From positions 12,957,855-13,021,854 of the forward strand of contig JACBWW010000012.1 of the NCBI GenBank assembly GCA_020086605.1: 64,000 nucleotides of DNA. Direction: 5' to 3'. The notes beneath the pieces were generated by a model. That model saw only the letters and a program-made list of their open reading frames with translations. It had not been told where the DNA came from and did not search any database. A program made the translations under genes and the position numbers. Position 1 is the first letter of the stretch, and each line of letters starts with the position of its first letter. This DNA is from Lanius collurio. Lineage: Eukaryota; Chordata; Aves; Passeriformes; Laniidae. Positions 47,913 to 59,345 of the stretch are shown piece by piece.

Positions 47913-49500
47913 GATTTTCAGGGACAGTCTGAGTAGAGGACATGTACAAGTATGCTCGTCGCATTCCCCTGCAAGGCTGGTAGTTAATCATGCATGCAAC
48001 ATCTGGCCTGCTAGGACACAATCTGTGTGTTGGATATGGGCTGTAATTTCACTTCATAGGGTCTAATGCAACATGACTTATATCTCTGTGTGGGTGCTGC
48101 TAAGGTCTAACTTACTAACTAACACACACAAACTTCGTGTGTGGCTTTCAGTGGTGTTTGGAAGTCATGTTTGGCCTGAAGCAAGCAAAAATTTTCATAG
48201 CCCTTTGCTAGACCAATGTATGCTAATCTTGTAAAAATTGTCCTGTAATGGAACAAGTAATTAAACTGGGCACAATATAAGAATTCTCTTAGAATATACA
48301 ATTTTGGGCACAGGAACACATTATCCTCTGCTTTAGTTTTCATACCTGTATGGGTGTTGATTTCTGTCTCCGAGATCTTGTAAACTTTATAGGGATCATT
48401 GAAGTAGTTGTATGAAGAACGATTTGGTATTGAAGCTGTGCTGGGTGAGTACACAATCTATGATGCAAGACAGCAGCTGGATGAAGCTCATTGGTGTTGT
48501 CTGACCTCAGTCTAAGTGGTCATCTACAGTATGGCTGACCCTTAACAAAGCCACATTTAATTTTTTTTTTAAACCAATGTTGTCTAAGAAATAGCAGAGG
48601 TAATGATAAACCTCTTGATGTTCATCTCTTCTATGTGTGATTTTGAAATATAGTTTTTGAGTCTCAGATCATCCAAAGCAGGGTCCCATATGTTCCCAAT
48701 GGCAACTCTGATTTCACTGGGAGGGCTCATTCAGGTCCTACAGGGTAACTTCATGGCAGAAGGTCGTTCTTGTGTCTGTGACCTAAGTGCTATGATGGTC
48801 GTGTAAATTGATCTGTAGAGGAGGATTCCTCTTTCTCTGTGGGCAGATTTTAAAAATCAATGCAAGTTAGGACTTAAAGATTCTCTGATTCAGCACTTCA
48901 AATGTGATGTAGAGTGTTGGGACAGAGACTAACAGAGGCAGAAATGAGTAACAGCTTTTACAATATGTCATATGGTCCTTAGTGAACCTACTGTGTCTAA
49001 GTTGTATCGCAACTATGGGGGCAGAAGAAGAACCAGCTCTGCTTACCCTTTGGAAGACCATCAGCTTTTCACAGCACTAGGATTTACAAAAGAGCGTTTG
49101 TTCAGGCCCAGTTTGAGCTGGCACAATTTGGGGCATGGGGCAAAGCCCACACCCTTCAGTTGTTATCTTGTCTTGCCCAGAATTATTCACCTACCAATTA
49201 CTGTTTGTTTTTTATTGTGGAAAAGCGGTATTCCATTGCAAGTTACGATAGTGTTGGTGCTATGAATGGGACTCTGGCTCCAAAAAGGTCACTGGAAGGA
49301 TGGTCTGTGAAGGGCTGCTCCTGCCCCAGCCACACTAAGCTCTGAAACAGGTACCAAGCATTCCTTGCTGCTCCCAATGCCACTTTGAGTGAGGCTTGTG
49401 CTCACGCGTGTTGTCAGGAGTCTTCAGCACTATTAGCAAGAAAATAAAAGAATGGCTTTCTAGTTAGATCAAATTACCTTGTTCAGAGTAAATGAAGGTT
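47913..49500. other. Non-coding stretch with faint repeat wording
   Basis: Around 48685-48760 the wording 'gatttcactgggaggg' and 'aggtcctacagggtaactt' recalls old sauropsid repeats ('gacttcactgggagcagg'), but not firmly enough to annotate. No gene is seen. Confidence 0.4.
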
Positions 49501-49534
49501 AAGAAAAAAAAAGGAAAAGAAAAGAAAAAAAAGG
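49501..49534. repeat. A/G purine tract
   Basis: A purine-only stretch of about 34 bases made of A runs split by single or paired G. Confidence 0.9.
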
Positions 49535-49656
49535 CTGTTTCCTCCTTGTTATGACAGGTCTGACTGTCAAGGCCCGTACTGTTGCGGTGCTGCCCTGCAA
49601 GGCAGTTGCAAAGTCACCCGAGCTGTTTGGCTGCTTTACAAACAAAATAAGTGTGA

Positions 49657-49680
49657 CGAGAGTGTTGTAACACTTGCTCG
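49657..49680. repeat. Imperfect inverted repeat
   Basis: cgag-agtgtt-gt-aacact-tg-ctcg forms a hairpin with a six-base inner stem, a two-base bulge and a four-base outer stem. A splice-donor-like 'gggtaagt' follows at once. Surrounding bases from about 49570 keep several CpGs. Confidence 0.7.
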
Positions 49681-49684
49681 GGTA

Positions 49685-50418
49685 AGTAATGCTTCAAACA
49701 GGCCACCAGCCAGTGCAAGATCAGCAGTCCCAGACACTCCACTAAAACACCCCACTCCCTTCATTCTGTTTTTCAGCTGTAGGACTGGAGGGGTGCAGGC
49801 ACTGGTGAGGGAATATAACTCTGGACAACAGCATATATAATGCATAGTAGCACGTTTCTGTGTCTGGGGGCGTTAGGAGGGCGACAGGCAGGGCAGGTTA
49901 TGCTTCCCAGGTGAGGCCACGAGTGTTTTGCCATGAGAGCTGTGTTGGCATTTCTGTGCTGGGCAGCAAGGGCTGAGGGATGGTGCGTGTGTGCTTCTGG
50001 AAAGGGAGTGGGTCAGTAAGTGGAAGCACATGGCGTGGCTGGCATTGCTGCTCCCTGTGTTTGTAGTAGGATAGAGTTTCTAAAGGATTAGATAACACTC
50101 CTGAGCTCCATGGCGTGCAGTTTTTAAACTGTGTTTACAGTTCAGGAGGTACTGTGAGTAGAGATGATTATGTCCTTTAAGTGCTGTTTTTGTTGCAGCT
50201 TCTGTGATAAAAGGAGGCTCTGGTGAAGACATATTTTGCTGGCAGATATATATTCTCAGAGTGGTTGCTGTGCAAACTTTTGGGGGATGGGAGCAACCTA
50301 CAGAGATACCTCAGCACTTCCCTTTAATAAAGGCACATCATTAAGCCATTTCCTGCACATCTGAGAGGCTGTTGGAAGAGCAAGATGGTATTGAAATGAA
50401 ATTAAAAAACTGCTTGAG
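49685..50418. other. Non-coding stretch, nothing recognised
   Basis: Moderate-GC unique sequence. No open frame here resembles a protein. Confidence 0.5.
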
Positions 50419-50437
50419 TTTTTTTTTTCTTTTTTTT
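50419..50437. repeat. T-rich tract
   Basis: T run interrupted by a single C, followed by 'agag'. Confidence 0.85.
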
Positions 50438-50705
50438 AGAGTATTATTTAATTTAATCTTTTTGGAGCATTATGGTTTCTGGGGAAAAATAATGTAATGA
50501 AGACAGCAGAATTACATTGATTCTATGGTCTGAGTAACTAGAGGGAGAAATTTCAGTCTCTTCTTTGCTTTCCCCTTCTGAAAATATAAAATATGGGAGA
50601 GAGTATAAATTGTAAAATTATTTTACCATGTCAGCCATTAGTGTGACTGATGCAATCCTTGCTTGTAATATAAAAGAGGCCTTTTGCTGATGCATGTTCA
50701 CTACT

Positions 50706-50728
50706 ATGTGTGTGTATATATATATACA
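50706..50728. repeat. (TG)n(TA)n microsatellite
   Basis: About four TG units pass into about five TA units, with more TA-rich words up to about 50770. Confidence 0.9.
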
Positions 50729-50770
50729 TTGTATATGTTACCTAGGCACAAATATACATGATCTATATAT

Positions 50771-53700
50771 GTATTAAATTCATATAAAAAGCACCATAAC
50801 ATAATGGAAACACAACAGAGTAGAGGGAAACCTCATTGAGCCCCAGGCTAGTGTTGGATTTTGGGTACTGGGCAGCAGCACATGGGCCAGGCAGGTGCTG
50901 GGTGGCTGTCAGTACCAGTCAGATGGGCAGGATGGGGGTCCTTGCAAGGCTTTTTCTGTATATCTGGTCACCACCAACAACTGCTGCAGTGGGGACAGGT
51001 GGGTAAAGATGTTTCTGATAACCAGAGGGGCTTTCAATCCAACAAAGCAGCACACTCCCTGGAAAAGAGCAGTATCCTCTCATCTCAAGGCAAGAATGAC
51101 ACCTCTGTCTCTCCATGCTGTGGTAGGGATCATGAAAAGCTCTTCAGGCTATTTTGAGCCAAACAGCTAATATGGTTTTGATGGTAAAAATGAAACAAAT
51201 AATTTAGGGTTTTGGTGATGTTTGGAATTGGAAGATCTTAATCACCAATACAGAATTTCTGTTGGTATGCGTAGAGCCGAAAATTTGTGGTGGAAAGATG
51301 CATAAAAATTGTTACTTGGAAGATGCAGACGTAGCAATACAGCTCAGAGTATTCAAGGGAGTCCTTGCATGACCTTTATTCAGCAAGGTGGTGGTCTTGT
51401 AGCACTTTACTGCAATAGCTCTTTGCTGCATATTGCTCAATATCATAATGGCTGCAGAAGAGCCAAAACATCATGCTCTTTCTGTCATCTTTAATATTTT
51501 TCCAGAGTTGTGAGCCAGCTGCAGCGAGCTGATTTTTTTTTTTTGGTAAAGAAGCTGACAATCCCACTGACTTCCGTAGCAATGAGTTGTCCTCAGTTCG
51601 TTTGTATATAAAAACTACAGAGCAAAGGCAAGTCATGTCTTTGTAAGTCAGTACTGAGACATGGATGAAATTATTTTTTAGCATCCTAAGGATATGAGAG
51701 GGATTTTTTTATTGCTGGTCTTTGAATTGAAAGGTTGAAAATATCTTTTTATATGTGAATATGGACATGGTATGTGCTGGATTTTTATCTGTCACACTGC
51801 ATTTTGATACTTTCCTCAGAGAAGATGAACCTTTAAACATGTTTCAGCTAAGAAAAGGTGTTATTTTTTTTTCACATAAAAGCCTTTACACTTTGAATAA
51901 ATATTAATGCTTCATGTTCAAAACTCTGTTATGTCTATGCTGTGCTCTGTTTATAATTTATATATGTTTAACCTTCAAAATGTGAATGTTTTTAAGGCTA
52001 ATTGGTAAAATGTATGGCTAAGGCATATTTCTGGAAGTATAAAGTCAGAACTAATGACTTTGGGCTCAATCCTCCAGTTCTTTGTCTCCCACATTCTTGT
52101 TTGGATTACAAATCAGAGCAAACAGCTTTTTAAGTTATTGATCCCAAAGCGGCTCTATGCTTTTGCTGGTATTGAGCTGAAAGGATGGGTCAGGTTTAGC
52201 TTGACACCAATGACAGTTTTCCATGAGAGGACTGGTTTTGTTCCAGGTACCAGATGAAGGGACTAAAAGTTGCTGCAATTTATACCTCACTGGTGTCAGC
52301 TTGCTGCTGATGCTCAGGGTTTGCTGTGAGGCACCTATACCGTCAGGCTGCAGGGAATCATAACCAAGGGGATGGTAATGTGTCTTAGCAATAAATGCTC
52401 CCTAGGAAAAGTGAGGATGAAACAATTTTCAAAAATGATAAGCACCAGAATGCATTTAGCAGTGAGAGGGTTTGTCCTAACTTCCTGTCTTACATTACCG
52501 ATGTCGCAGTGAAGTCTGCGTGAGAAAAATGGCCCAGCATATGATCATGTTAAATTAAGTCTGCACCTATAGAGGGAAGACCATTGTTACAGCAACCACA
52601 TCCCATGTAAAAGGTAAAGAATTCAGTGAAACCAAATCCATGTTCTTTGCTGGTGTATTGAATCATCTGAATTAATCTCTAGAATTTCAAGTAGTACATA
52701 TTTCAATTGAAAGCAAATTCTGGTAGATATCTTCCAAAGGATGTTTTAAGCATTCAGTGTGTTTTCCCACAGTGTAATGATTTAGTGTGTCAGGATCACC
52801 ATTCAGTAAAAGGGTAAAGTAAATTTTGAGAAATTTCTCATATCTGTAATTGTTCTTGGTCAAAAAAAGAAGTTTTATTTTTGTTGCTCTCCAATTTAAA
52901 TGTCAGCCATATTTGCCAAGTGGCACCAGTAAAACTGTGCTGAAAATCAAACATAAAAGCTATTATGGATATCTTGTTTATAGTTGTTCAATGGTTTGTA
53001 ATTATTGCTGATTTTTTAAATAGATTTATTGATGGGCTGTCTTAGAACTTTACCATTAAAAGTTATGGCAAACCCTTGTTTTTCTTTTGCATTGCCTTCA
53101 GTCACATAAGTAATATTGCTGATGATGGCATACTTGGTGAAAAAAGCCTTGCTGCTTTTCTGTTTCCTGGAATGGAAGAAAACAATGGGTTTTTTTGACT
53201 TGGAGTGAAACATTAGTTTCACAGACTCCACAAATGCAAAATGAACAATCAGCTAATGAAGTCGATTCCATTTTTCCCTATTCCTTTTTCCTGTTGGCCA
53301 AAAGAATGGTATGGGATATGTGTAACATGTTAACATGTTTTAAAAGCAGTTCCACTGTCTGAAATAAAAAATAATGGTTGAAAAAGCATAAAAGCACACC
53401 TGCCTGTATGTGCAAGATTTACACATATAAAGGATGACTTGGGAGGAGGATCTCAAGAAATAAAAGTTAAGTAAAAGCAGAAATAGTGTTTATTATTGGG
53501 AGGACTGGTCTGAAGATCCCTGTTTATGAGTTTTAGTGAAATGCCTAATATATGTTTCCCAAGTTTTGTGTATTTTATCTTTTATGTGCTATAACTAAAA
53601 TAAATATAATGGAACATATTTTTGTGGTGGTACGTAACATTTGTTATATTGTATGCCCTGCTATATTATCTCTTTTTAAAAAAATATTTTAAATAATAAT

Positions 53701-54336
53701 TTTCTTCTACTGGAATTAGACATAAAAACAAAAAAGAAGACAAGAAAGTGAAGATATAGTCAGTGGTTTGGAAATGTCATAAGAAAGGACTGATCTTGTT
53801 CCTCCTGTCAGTTGCCATGTGTTTGATGAATGCTGATAAAACAAATGTGATGGGACCAGAAATGGATTTTAAATCTTTTTAAAAATAGTGAGTTTTTATT
53901 GCCTCTGCCTCAAAGAAAACTCCCAACACCCGAACTCCCCTCCCTCCTTGCTAAAAGTACATTCTCTTCCTTTTTCCCCTTCTCCTTTTCTTCGCTTAGG
54001 GCTATGGTTACAGTAGTTAATTTTTAAAACAGGAAAATAGAGGTTTAAATAGAATTAGAGAAAGACGCCTTTGTACTAGGTACTGTACAATATAGTGTTT
54101 AAAAATACAGAAAATATGTTAGCAGAAAATGCCTAGACTGTAATTTAGATAACAACCCAGACAATGAGCTAGCTTGTTAATTGTAAAGGCTGGTGGAGAC
54201 CTGCCAGTTAGAGAACTTGTCTTTTTGTATCCCACTGCTCCTCGCAGCTCTCCTAGATGGTGAATGACAGGACCTGAACTTTTCTAGTTTAGGCTTTGCT
54301 TCTTTTAACATTATTATTTTTCTCCCCTCTATTTCT
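50771..54336. other. Long non-coding stretch, nothing recognised
   Basis: The 50840-51160 part is somewhat GC-richer and carries three overlapping stop-free runs on both strands, none recognisable. T12 lies at about 51533-51544. The 53575-53760 part is AT-rich. No transposon could be supported. Confidence 0.5.
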
Positions 54337-54424
54337 AAAAAAAGAAAAAAAAAAAAGGAAAAAAAACAACCAAAAAACCAAACCCAACGCCCCCAAAAAA
54401 CAAACCCAAACTAAACCCAAAAAA
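54337..54424. repeat. A/C-rich low-complexity tract
   Basis: The longest of the four A/C tracts starts as an A run with a few G bases and passes into 'aaacccaaactaaaccc'-like sequence. G and T are almost absent over the last 60 bases. A 92-codon minus-strand stop-free run here reads as Phe/Leu/Trp repeats and is an artefact. Confidence 0.9.
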
Positions 54425-55329
54425 GTCCTTGTTACAGAAGAGCCATCAGTCAAAGTTTTAGAAAAGTAAGTAATAATCAACACTGTGAGGAAGCAGGCAG
54501 ATTGGGTGGTCTGAAAAGCAGGGTAAACAGAGATCTGTGGCCTGAACATTGGTGCTGTAGACATCACTGTAAGTGCTCTTTAGACCAAGTATGCAGTTTG
54601 CAAACAGTGAATCTCGCCAAATTACTCATCTGAAAACTGTTTCTGAAATAGTGGCCATGAGGTATGCAAAATTACATGCTAACAGCCATCAGAAGCTGCT
54701 TTTTTTGTTGTTTGGTTTTTTTTTATTTTTTTTTTTAACTGCCTTAGGGTAACTGCAGTGATGGAGAGGCAACCTAGGAGTGTCTCTTCAGTCGGGCTGT
54801 TCAGTAGCTCTTGGGGGCAGTTTTTCGGGGGGAGATGAGCCAGGCAGCATTCCAGCCCTCCCCATTGTATTTCTCAGAGGGCACTGGTTAGGAAGATGAC
54901 CTAGCAGGCTGGTCCCCAACCCAGCAATCCTCATTAAAGCCTTGGTGCTCTTAGGTGGTGAATTTTGTGGAGCAGATGTACTGTACCTGATGCAGAAGTA
55001 ACCAAAACAGTAATTTCTGAGGTTCCCAGCAAAGAATTTAGCACAACTATTCCATAAACACCCGAGTAACCCTTACCACTCCTCTGCAAAATATTAAGCA
55101 TGTGGTTAAATTATGCAAGAGGTGGTAAGAGAAGAGCAATAGCTCTGGTAGAGATGTGAGTTGCTCGCTTCATCTGTGAGGAGTTTCAGTATGATTGCTT
55201 CCTGCTCACCGTTTAGGCTAGGATTTCCTAAGGAATTTGAGGGAATTAAGCACAAGAATGTTCCAGCATTTCAATGGGATTTAGCTGTCTGATGCTGCAA
55301 GGGCTAAGCTTAGCAGAATGACACTAGTC
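54425..55329. other. Non-coding stretch, nothing recognised
   Basis: A T/G-rich tract lies at 54701-54738. The 54750-54950 part is GC-richer with two G-rich runs (near 54812 and 54829). No gene is seen. Confidence 0.5.
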
Positions 55330-55500
55330 CAACTTTTGGTATCATTTCAAACTGATGTAGTTAAACTGATGCAAAAGACTGTATGCATAAGCCTAAGTCC
55401 ACATTCCGTTGGCTTTATAACAGTTTGGTTTAAATTAATTAGGACAAAGACTTAAACCAAGGTAAATAAAGTAAGTCACTCTTAAACTGAACTGTGAGTT
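55330..55500. mobile_element. Possible old DNA-transposon relic with inverted repeat
   Basis: 'aaactgatgtagttaaactgatgcaaa' type wording, a 'cctaagtccacatt' phrase and several 'tttaaacc/ggtttaa' words recall an old sauropsid non-autonomous element. acagtttggtttaa (55420-55433) and ttaaactgaactgt (55482-55495) pair at 12 of 14 positions across a 48-base loop. The class is inferred from symmetry and remembered wording only. No target-site duplication could be identified. Confidence 0.35.
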
Positions 55501-56424
55501 TATTTGATAAAATACCTATGCAGGTAGGCATACTGAAGGTGTATAGATATGGATATGCATTTCCTGGTCAAACTAGCCCAAATTGCCTCACTTTTCTTTG
55601 CCAGAACATTATTTCCACAAAAATCCTCTCTTTGGATGTTTCCACAAGCTGTTAAATTATTTTGTAGTTTCCTTTTAAAGATTGATAGAAGTAAATTTTC
55701 TTTTTCATCTACTCTTCAACTTAAAGATGTCCAACCACTGTTCTTCTACAGATTGTAAGAAGATAGACAGGACAGCCACTCTTGGCTTTAGAGAAAACTC
55801 AACTGTCAGAAGCTCTTGAGCTTTGTGTGGTTATATTTTATTATCTTCTTGACTCTTTCTATTAACTCTTCCTAAAGTTTGGTAACACTTTTTAAAATTT
55901 ATGCTTGTGGTTTGGGAAGGTAAGTGGAAAAGTCAGGATGTGTATGGCCCCAATGCAGCACAGATTTTGGTAGAGTTTGGGGGAGGGTGTGTGAGAGAGC
56001 CAGTGTCGGGCTGGCTACTTGTGGAATGAATTTATTTGAGAAGGGATTTCTTTAGCAGCTGGTGGTTTCCTCTTTTGACCTGTGCCACTTCCAAAGAGGG
56101 CTCAAGATGGTTTAGTGGTGATGAATTGGCAGACTTGTCACTAAGCTGTAAATCTTGAATCTGCCTTGCTGGGTTGAGGTGTGAACCCAAGATCTAGAGG
56201 AGGTCACCATTTCAAGCTGCTGCTGTGCATATAAAACTCTTAAACCTTCTTTAGTGAAGGAAGGACTGTTAATAATAATGATAATTTTTTTTTTTTGCTT
56301 TTACAGACTCTGATACTCCAAAATTATTTGATGGATATGTGTCTTATCAAGCAAATGCAATTGATTTTTTTCTGGTTAAAACCACACTACCCAACCCCCT
56401 GTTCTCCCCATCCTGTCCCCCTCT
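55501..56424. other. Non-coding stretch, nothing recognised
   Basis: T-rich runs near 56286-56296 are the main low-complexity feature. The 130-codon stop-free run at 56295-56687 is the longest in the window, but it crosses the C20 run and encodes a Pro-rich artefact. Confidence 0.5.
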
Positions 56425-56444
56425 CCCCCCCCCCCCCCCCCCCC
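56425..56444. repeat. C20 homopolymer
   Basis: Twenty consecutive C, preceded by C/T-rich sequence from about 56390. Long C runs are rare and unstable. The minus strand carries G20, able to form quadruplexes. The exact length may also be uncertain from sequencing. Confidence 0.9.
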
Positions 56445-56860
56445 AAGCCAAGAAAAGGCCACCAAAGTCAAGCCCCAAATATTTTTTTTCTGATTGACTT
56501 TAATTTTTTCCAGTTCCAGGACAGGTATAGAAGAAAAAAAAATAAACTCCCCCATTTAAATGTCCCTTATGATACTGATATTTTTGAGTGTTATTCTGGT
56601 GTTTCCATTAGGAAGATAGGTTTCTGCATAGGCTCTAGATTTTTAGACATTGAGTATTCTTGGGCTGCATATTGCTGTTGCATATAAAGTTCTTGGGTTT
56701 TTTATACTCTATGCTTTTTCAAATTGTCGAAGGAACTGCCTACCTGGCATAATGCAAGCTTAAATTAATTCAGCTCACTGTGAATGAGCTGCTGGGTCTG
56801 TGCTTGCTATTGCAGAGCAACCAACTCAGGTGCAAAATGCAGTTTATCTCTACTGTTAGG

Positions 56861-56895
56861 CTTAGCCTTACTTTGTTTAAGCCTTAGCCTTACTT
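56861..56895. repeat. 13-bp direct repeat
   Basis: cttagccttactt occurs at 56861-56873 and again at 56883-56895, separated by nine bases. Confidence 0.85.
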
Positions 56896-57129
56896 ATTCT
56901 GGTTCTGTTATACTGGCCTTCTTGCAGCTGCTCATCCAGTCTATGTCTATAAAAGGTGAAATGACAAAGGGATGAAATGCTGCATTGTACTGGTTAACAT
57001 GTTAAAAAATATTAAACTTATTTATTTTAAATGATCACAACATTTTCACCCAATTTGTAGAAATCAAATTATGTACAGCTTCAGTAGAGAAAACATATTT
57101 CTAATAACAGTGAAAGTCTTAAAATCAAG

Positions 57130-57570
57130 TGATGTGAGAGTATTTACAACTCCCTATCATTAGCTACTGGATAGATACATGCATGCTCCTATGTAATTGA
57201 ACTGAATGAGGAGTTTAAATTGAAATGCTTATTTGTCACACCAAGACCGAATCCTCTCTTCACAATAAAAGTCCAGCAGATTAAAATCAGCTGTGAGAAA
57301 GGGTTGCTCTCAGCAGGAGAGAAAATTTGAGAGGGTATCAACAGAATTTCACCACAGAAGCCTTTGCTCACATGCAATCCCATTATTTCAAGTACAATCT
57401 ACTCCATCTAAAATTAGCATATATAATTGAATAGTGCCAAAGGCTGAAATAATTTACACTTAAGCTTGTAGCATTTTTTGTAATGCTAAACAAACAGACG
57501 TATTCGCATTACCCAAGCAGAGACACCCTCTGGGGTTTATTCCTCTCCATCCCCTCTAATTAAATGGACT
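57130..57570. promoter_or_regulatory. Candidate conserved non-coding block
   Basis: Repeat-free sequence with several CpGs kept in AT-rich context (near 57246 and 57499-57504) and homeodomain-like words. No frame is open across it. The call rests on composition alone. Confidence 0.25.
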
Positions 57571-57754
57571 TCAGAACTAGGCTTGAGATATTATGATGAC
57601 TGAAATGTGGAAATCCTGAAGCTTTTTAACACATAAAGTGGTGACCTCTGTCATAACCTAGATTTGCAGATAGCTGTTAGATAGCTCTTTTGTGCGCTAC
57701 TGTTGGTTCTGATTTTGAATAACCATGGAAGTGGTAGAACAGTATTCCTGACAG

Positions 57755-57935
57755 AAATAGTGTTCATTTATAGAGCTTTTCTATCCAAAGACCTCAGAAG
57801 TGCCTAAAATAAAGTTAGTGTTCCCATTTCTCTTAGAATAAATGGAAGTCCCTAGTGACAGCTTAGTCAAAATCACGCAGCCAGCTAATGACAAAATCAG
57901 AAATAGCACTGCGGTAGCTACACTCAAAACCAGGA
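57755..57935 (-). mobile_element. MIR-type SINE relic, reverse orientation
   Basis: A 'catttatagagcttttctatcc' type start (57765) is followed by 'aaagacctcagaag' and 'ttcccattt'. Then come tcacgcagccagctaatg (57873-57890) and 'caaaatcagaaatagcac'. In order, these match the reverse complement of sauropsid MIR: 'tttatatagcgcttttcatcc...ggatctcaaag...cccattttacag...ggtcacacagccagttaatgacagagtcagaaatagaacccagg'. Nearly the whole element is represented. It is highly diverged and inactive. Confidence 0.75.
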
Positions 57936-59105
57936 CCTACCTCCTTGGTCCCTCCTGTGTTCTCAGGATGGATAATCACTCACCGTGAGCAGGAGGATCA
58001 TAAACAGATCTCAAATCTGCACGCACTTCTTTGCCGAAGATCTCCAGTTTGTCGTAGCATCACACACTGGGTGTATTGTCTTGGAGTTGAAGTAGTATGG
58101 TGCGACTGGTTAAATCCTAAGCCTTTTTGGTGTGTTTTTTGTTGCTGTCAGAAATACTATTTGACACTTTCAGGGGTATGTTTTGAACTGCTATGTGGAG
58201 AGTTTAGTTACCAGAGCTGAGTCTTTCCTCAGGGAAGCCTCTGTTTGCATGCTTAATTTTTAATCTGATCTCTACTAAATGTCAAAGAATTAGTTTTAGC
58301 ACTGGCAGACCCTCCATTGTTCAAGCTGAAAGGAGCAAGTCTGTAGAAGAAAGCAAGGCAACAAAACTTCAGGGATTCTATGAGGGGGCTCTTTTTGCAC
58401 AAGTTGCAGTTTAGCCCCACTTTTCAATCACAGCTTATTGTTTGGTAGCTGAGTTATTCTAATGTGACTGAGAGCAGAATCTAGCCAGGAGGTTGTGGTG
58501 ATTGCCGAGCAAATGTAAAGTACATGTGCTTTTCCCTGGAGTGCGTGTGGGTTGCAGCAACTCAGCAGGTAACTCAACCACCCTCAGGACTTGACCTTAT
58601 ATTTCACATCAAGCTATAAATTTTTGTTGTGAGTCCGATTTGAATTTTTTCATTCTTCTTCTTAATTTGTTAAGAAGCAGGCATGTGTGAGGTGCTAGAA
58701 GATATGGAAGAAAATCTGGACTTAGGCCTGAGAAAACTTAAGTTTAGTTCTTGTACAGGGCTGCAGCAGCTGGACTCTTGTACCTGCATAGGGCTCTAAT
58801 GGTGTTATTTTGGACTCGGTTTCAGGTGCAAGAATCAGCTTCACATGCTTTTCTTTGAGGGTTCAGAATAAAAATCACTAGTATAGACAGAGACTCCAAC
58901 CATGTTTTGCTTTAAAAAAAGAAAAGAAACTAGCTAGTAATTGTCTGTACAGAGCTTTTTGTTCTTCAGTTTTGGAAGAAAAGTGTCTTGTTGCTTCAGC
59001 CCATTCCCAAAAGCAGGAGTTGCTGCCTCAGAACCGTCGTTCAGCAAGGCTTCTTTTTCTTTTCTTTTTTCCTCCCCCTGGGGGGTTAAACATAGCAAGC
59101 AGTAA
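57936..59105. other. Non-coding stretch, nothing recognised
   Basis: No gene is seen. A 91-codon + strand stop-free run at 57945-58220 is not recognisable. Confidence 0.5.
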
Positions 59106-59345
59106 GAAGTGATGTTGTATACAAGGCTTTTAGACTTTTGTCTTGGCCTGCTTAATGTCCTTGACACATACCCATTTCACCCAGGGACAGCCACTATGCA
59201 AATTGGCTAAAAGCTCCATTAGGTTGTTCAAGGCTGGGGAAACCCATCTGTCAGTGTCTATGACACAGCCGGGCTGGAGTCTCACGTGGGAATCTGTCCT
59301 TGAGATACCGAGGCAGCTGAAGTTCTTTTAGCCTCTAGTGTTCCC
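59106..59345. promoter_or_regulatory. Candidate conserved non-coding block with octamer word
   Basis: Contains an 'atgcaaat' POU-type octamer near 59198, inside repeat-free sequence that keeps several CpGs (near 59271, 59284 and 59310). Composition is the only evidence. Confidence 0.2.

Noticed and set aside
48685..48760. Wording like old sauropsid repeats
   Set aside because: Single phrase without ordered landmarks.
53016..53231. 71-codon minus-strand run with plausible-looking peptide
   Set aside because: No domain, homologue or splice signal is recognised.
56295..56687. 130-codon stop-free run, one of the longest in the window
   Set aside because: It crosses the C20 run and T/A-rich tracts, giving a proline-rich artefact with no known domain.
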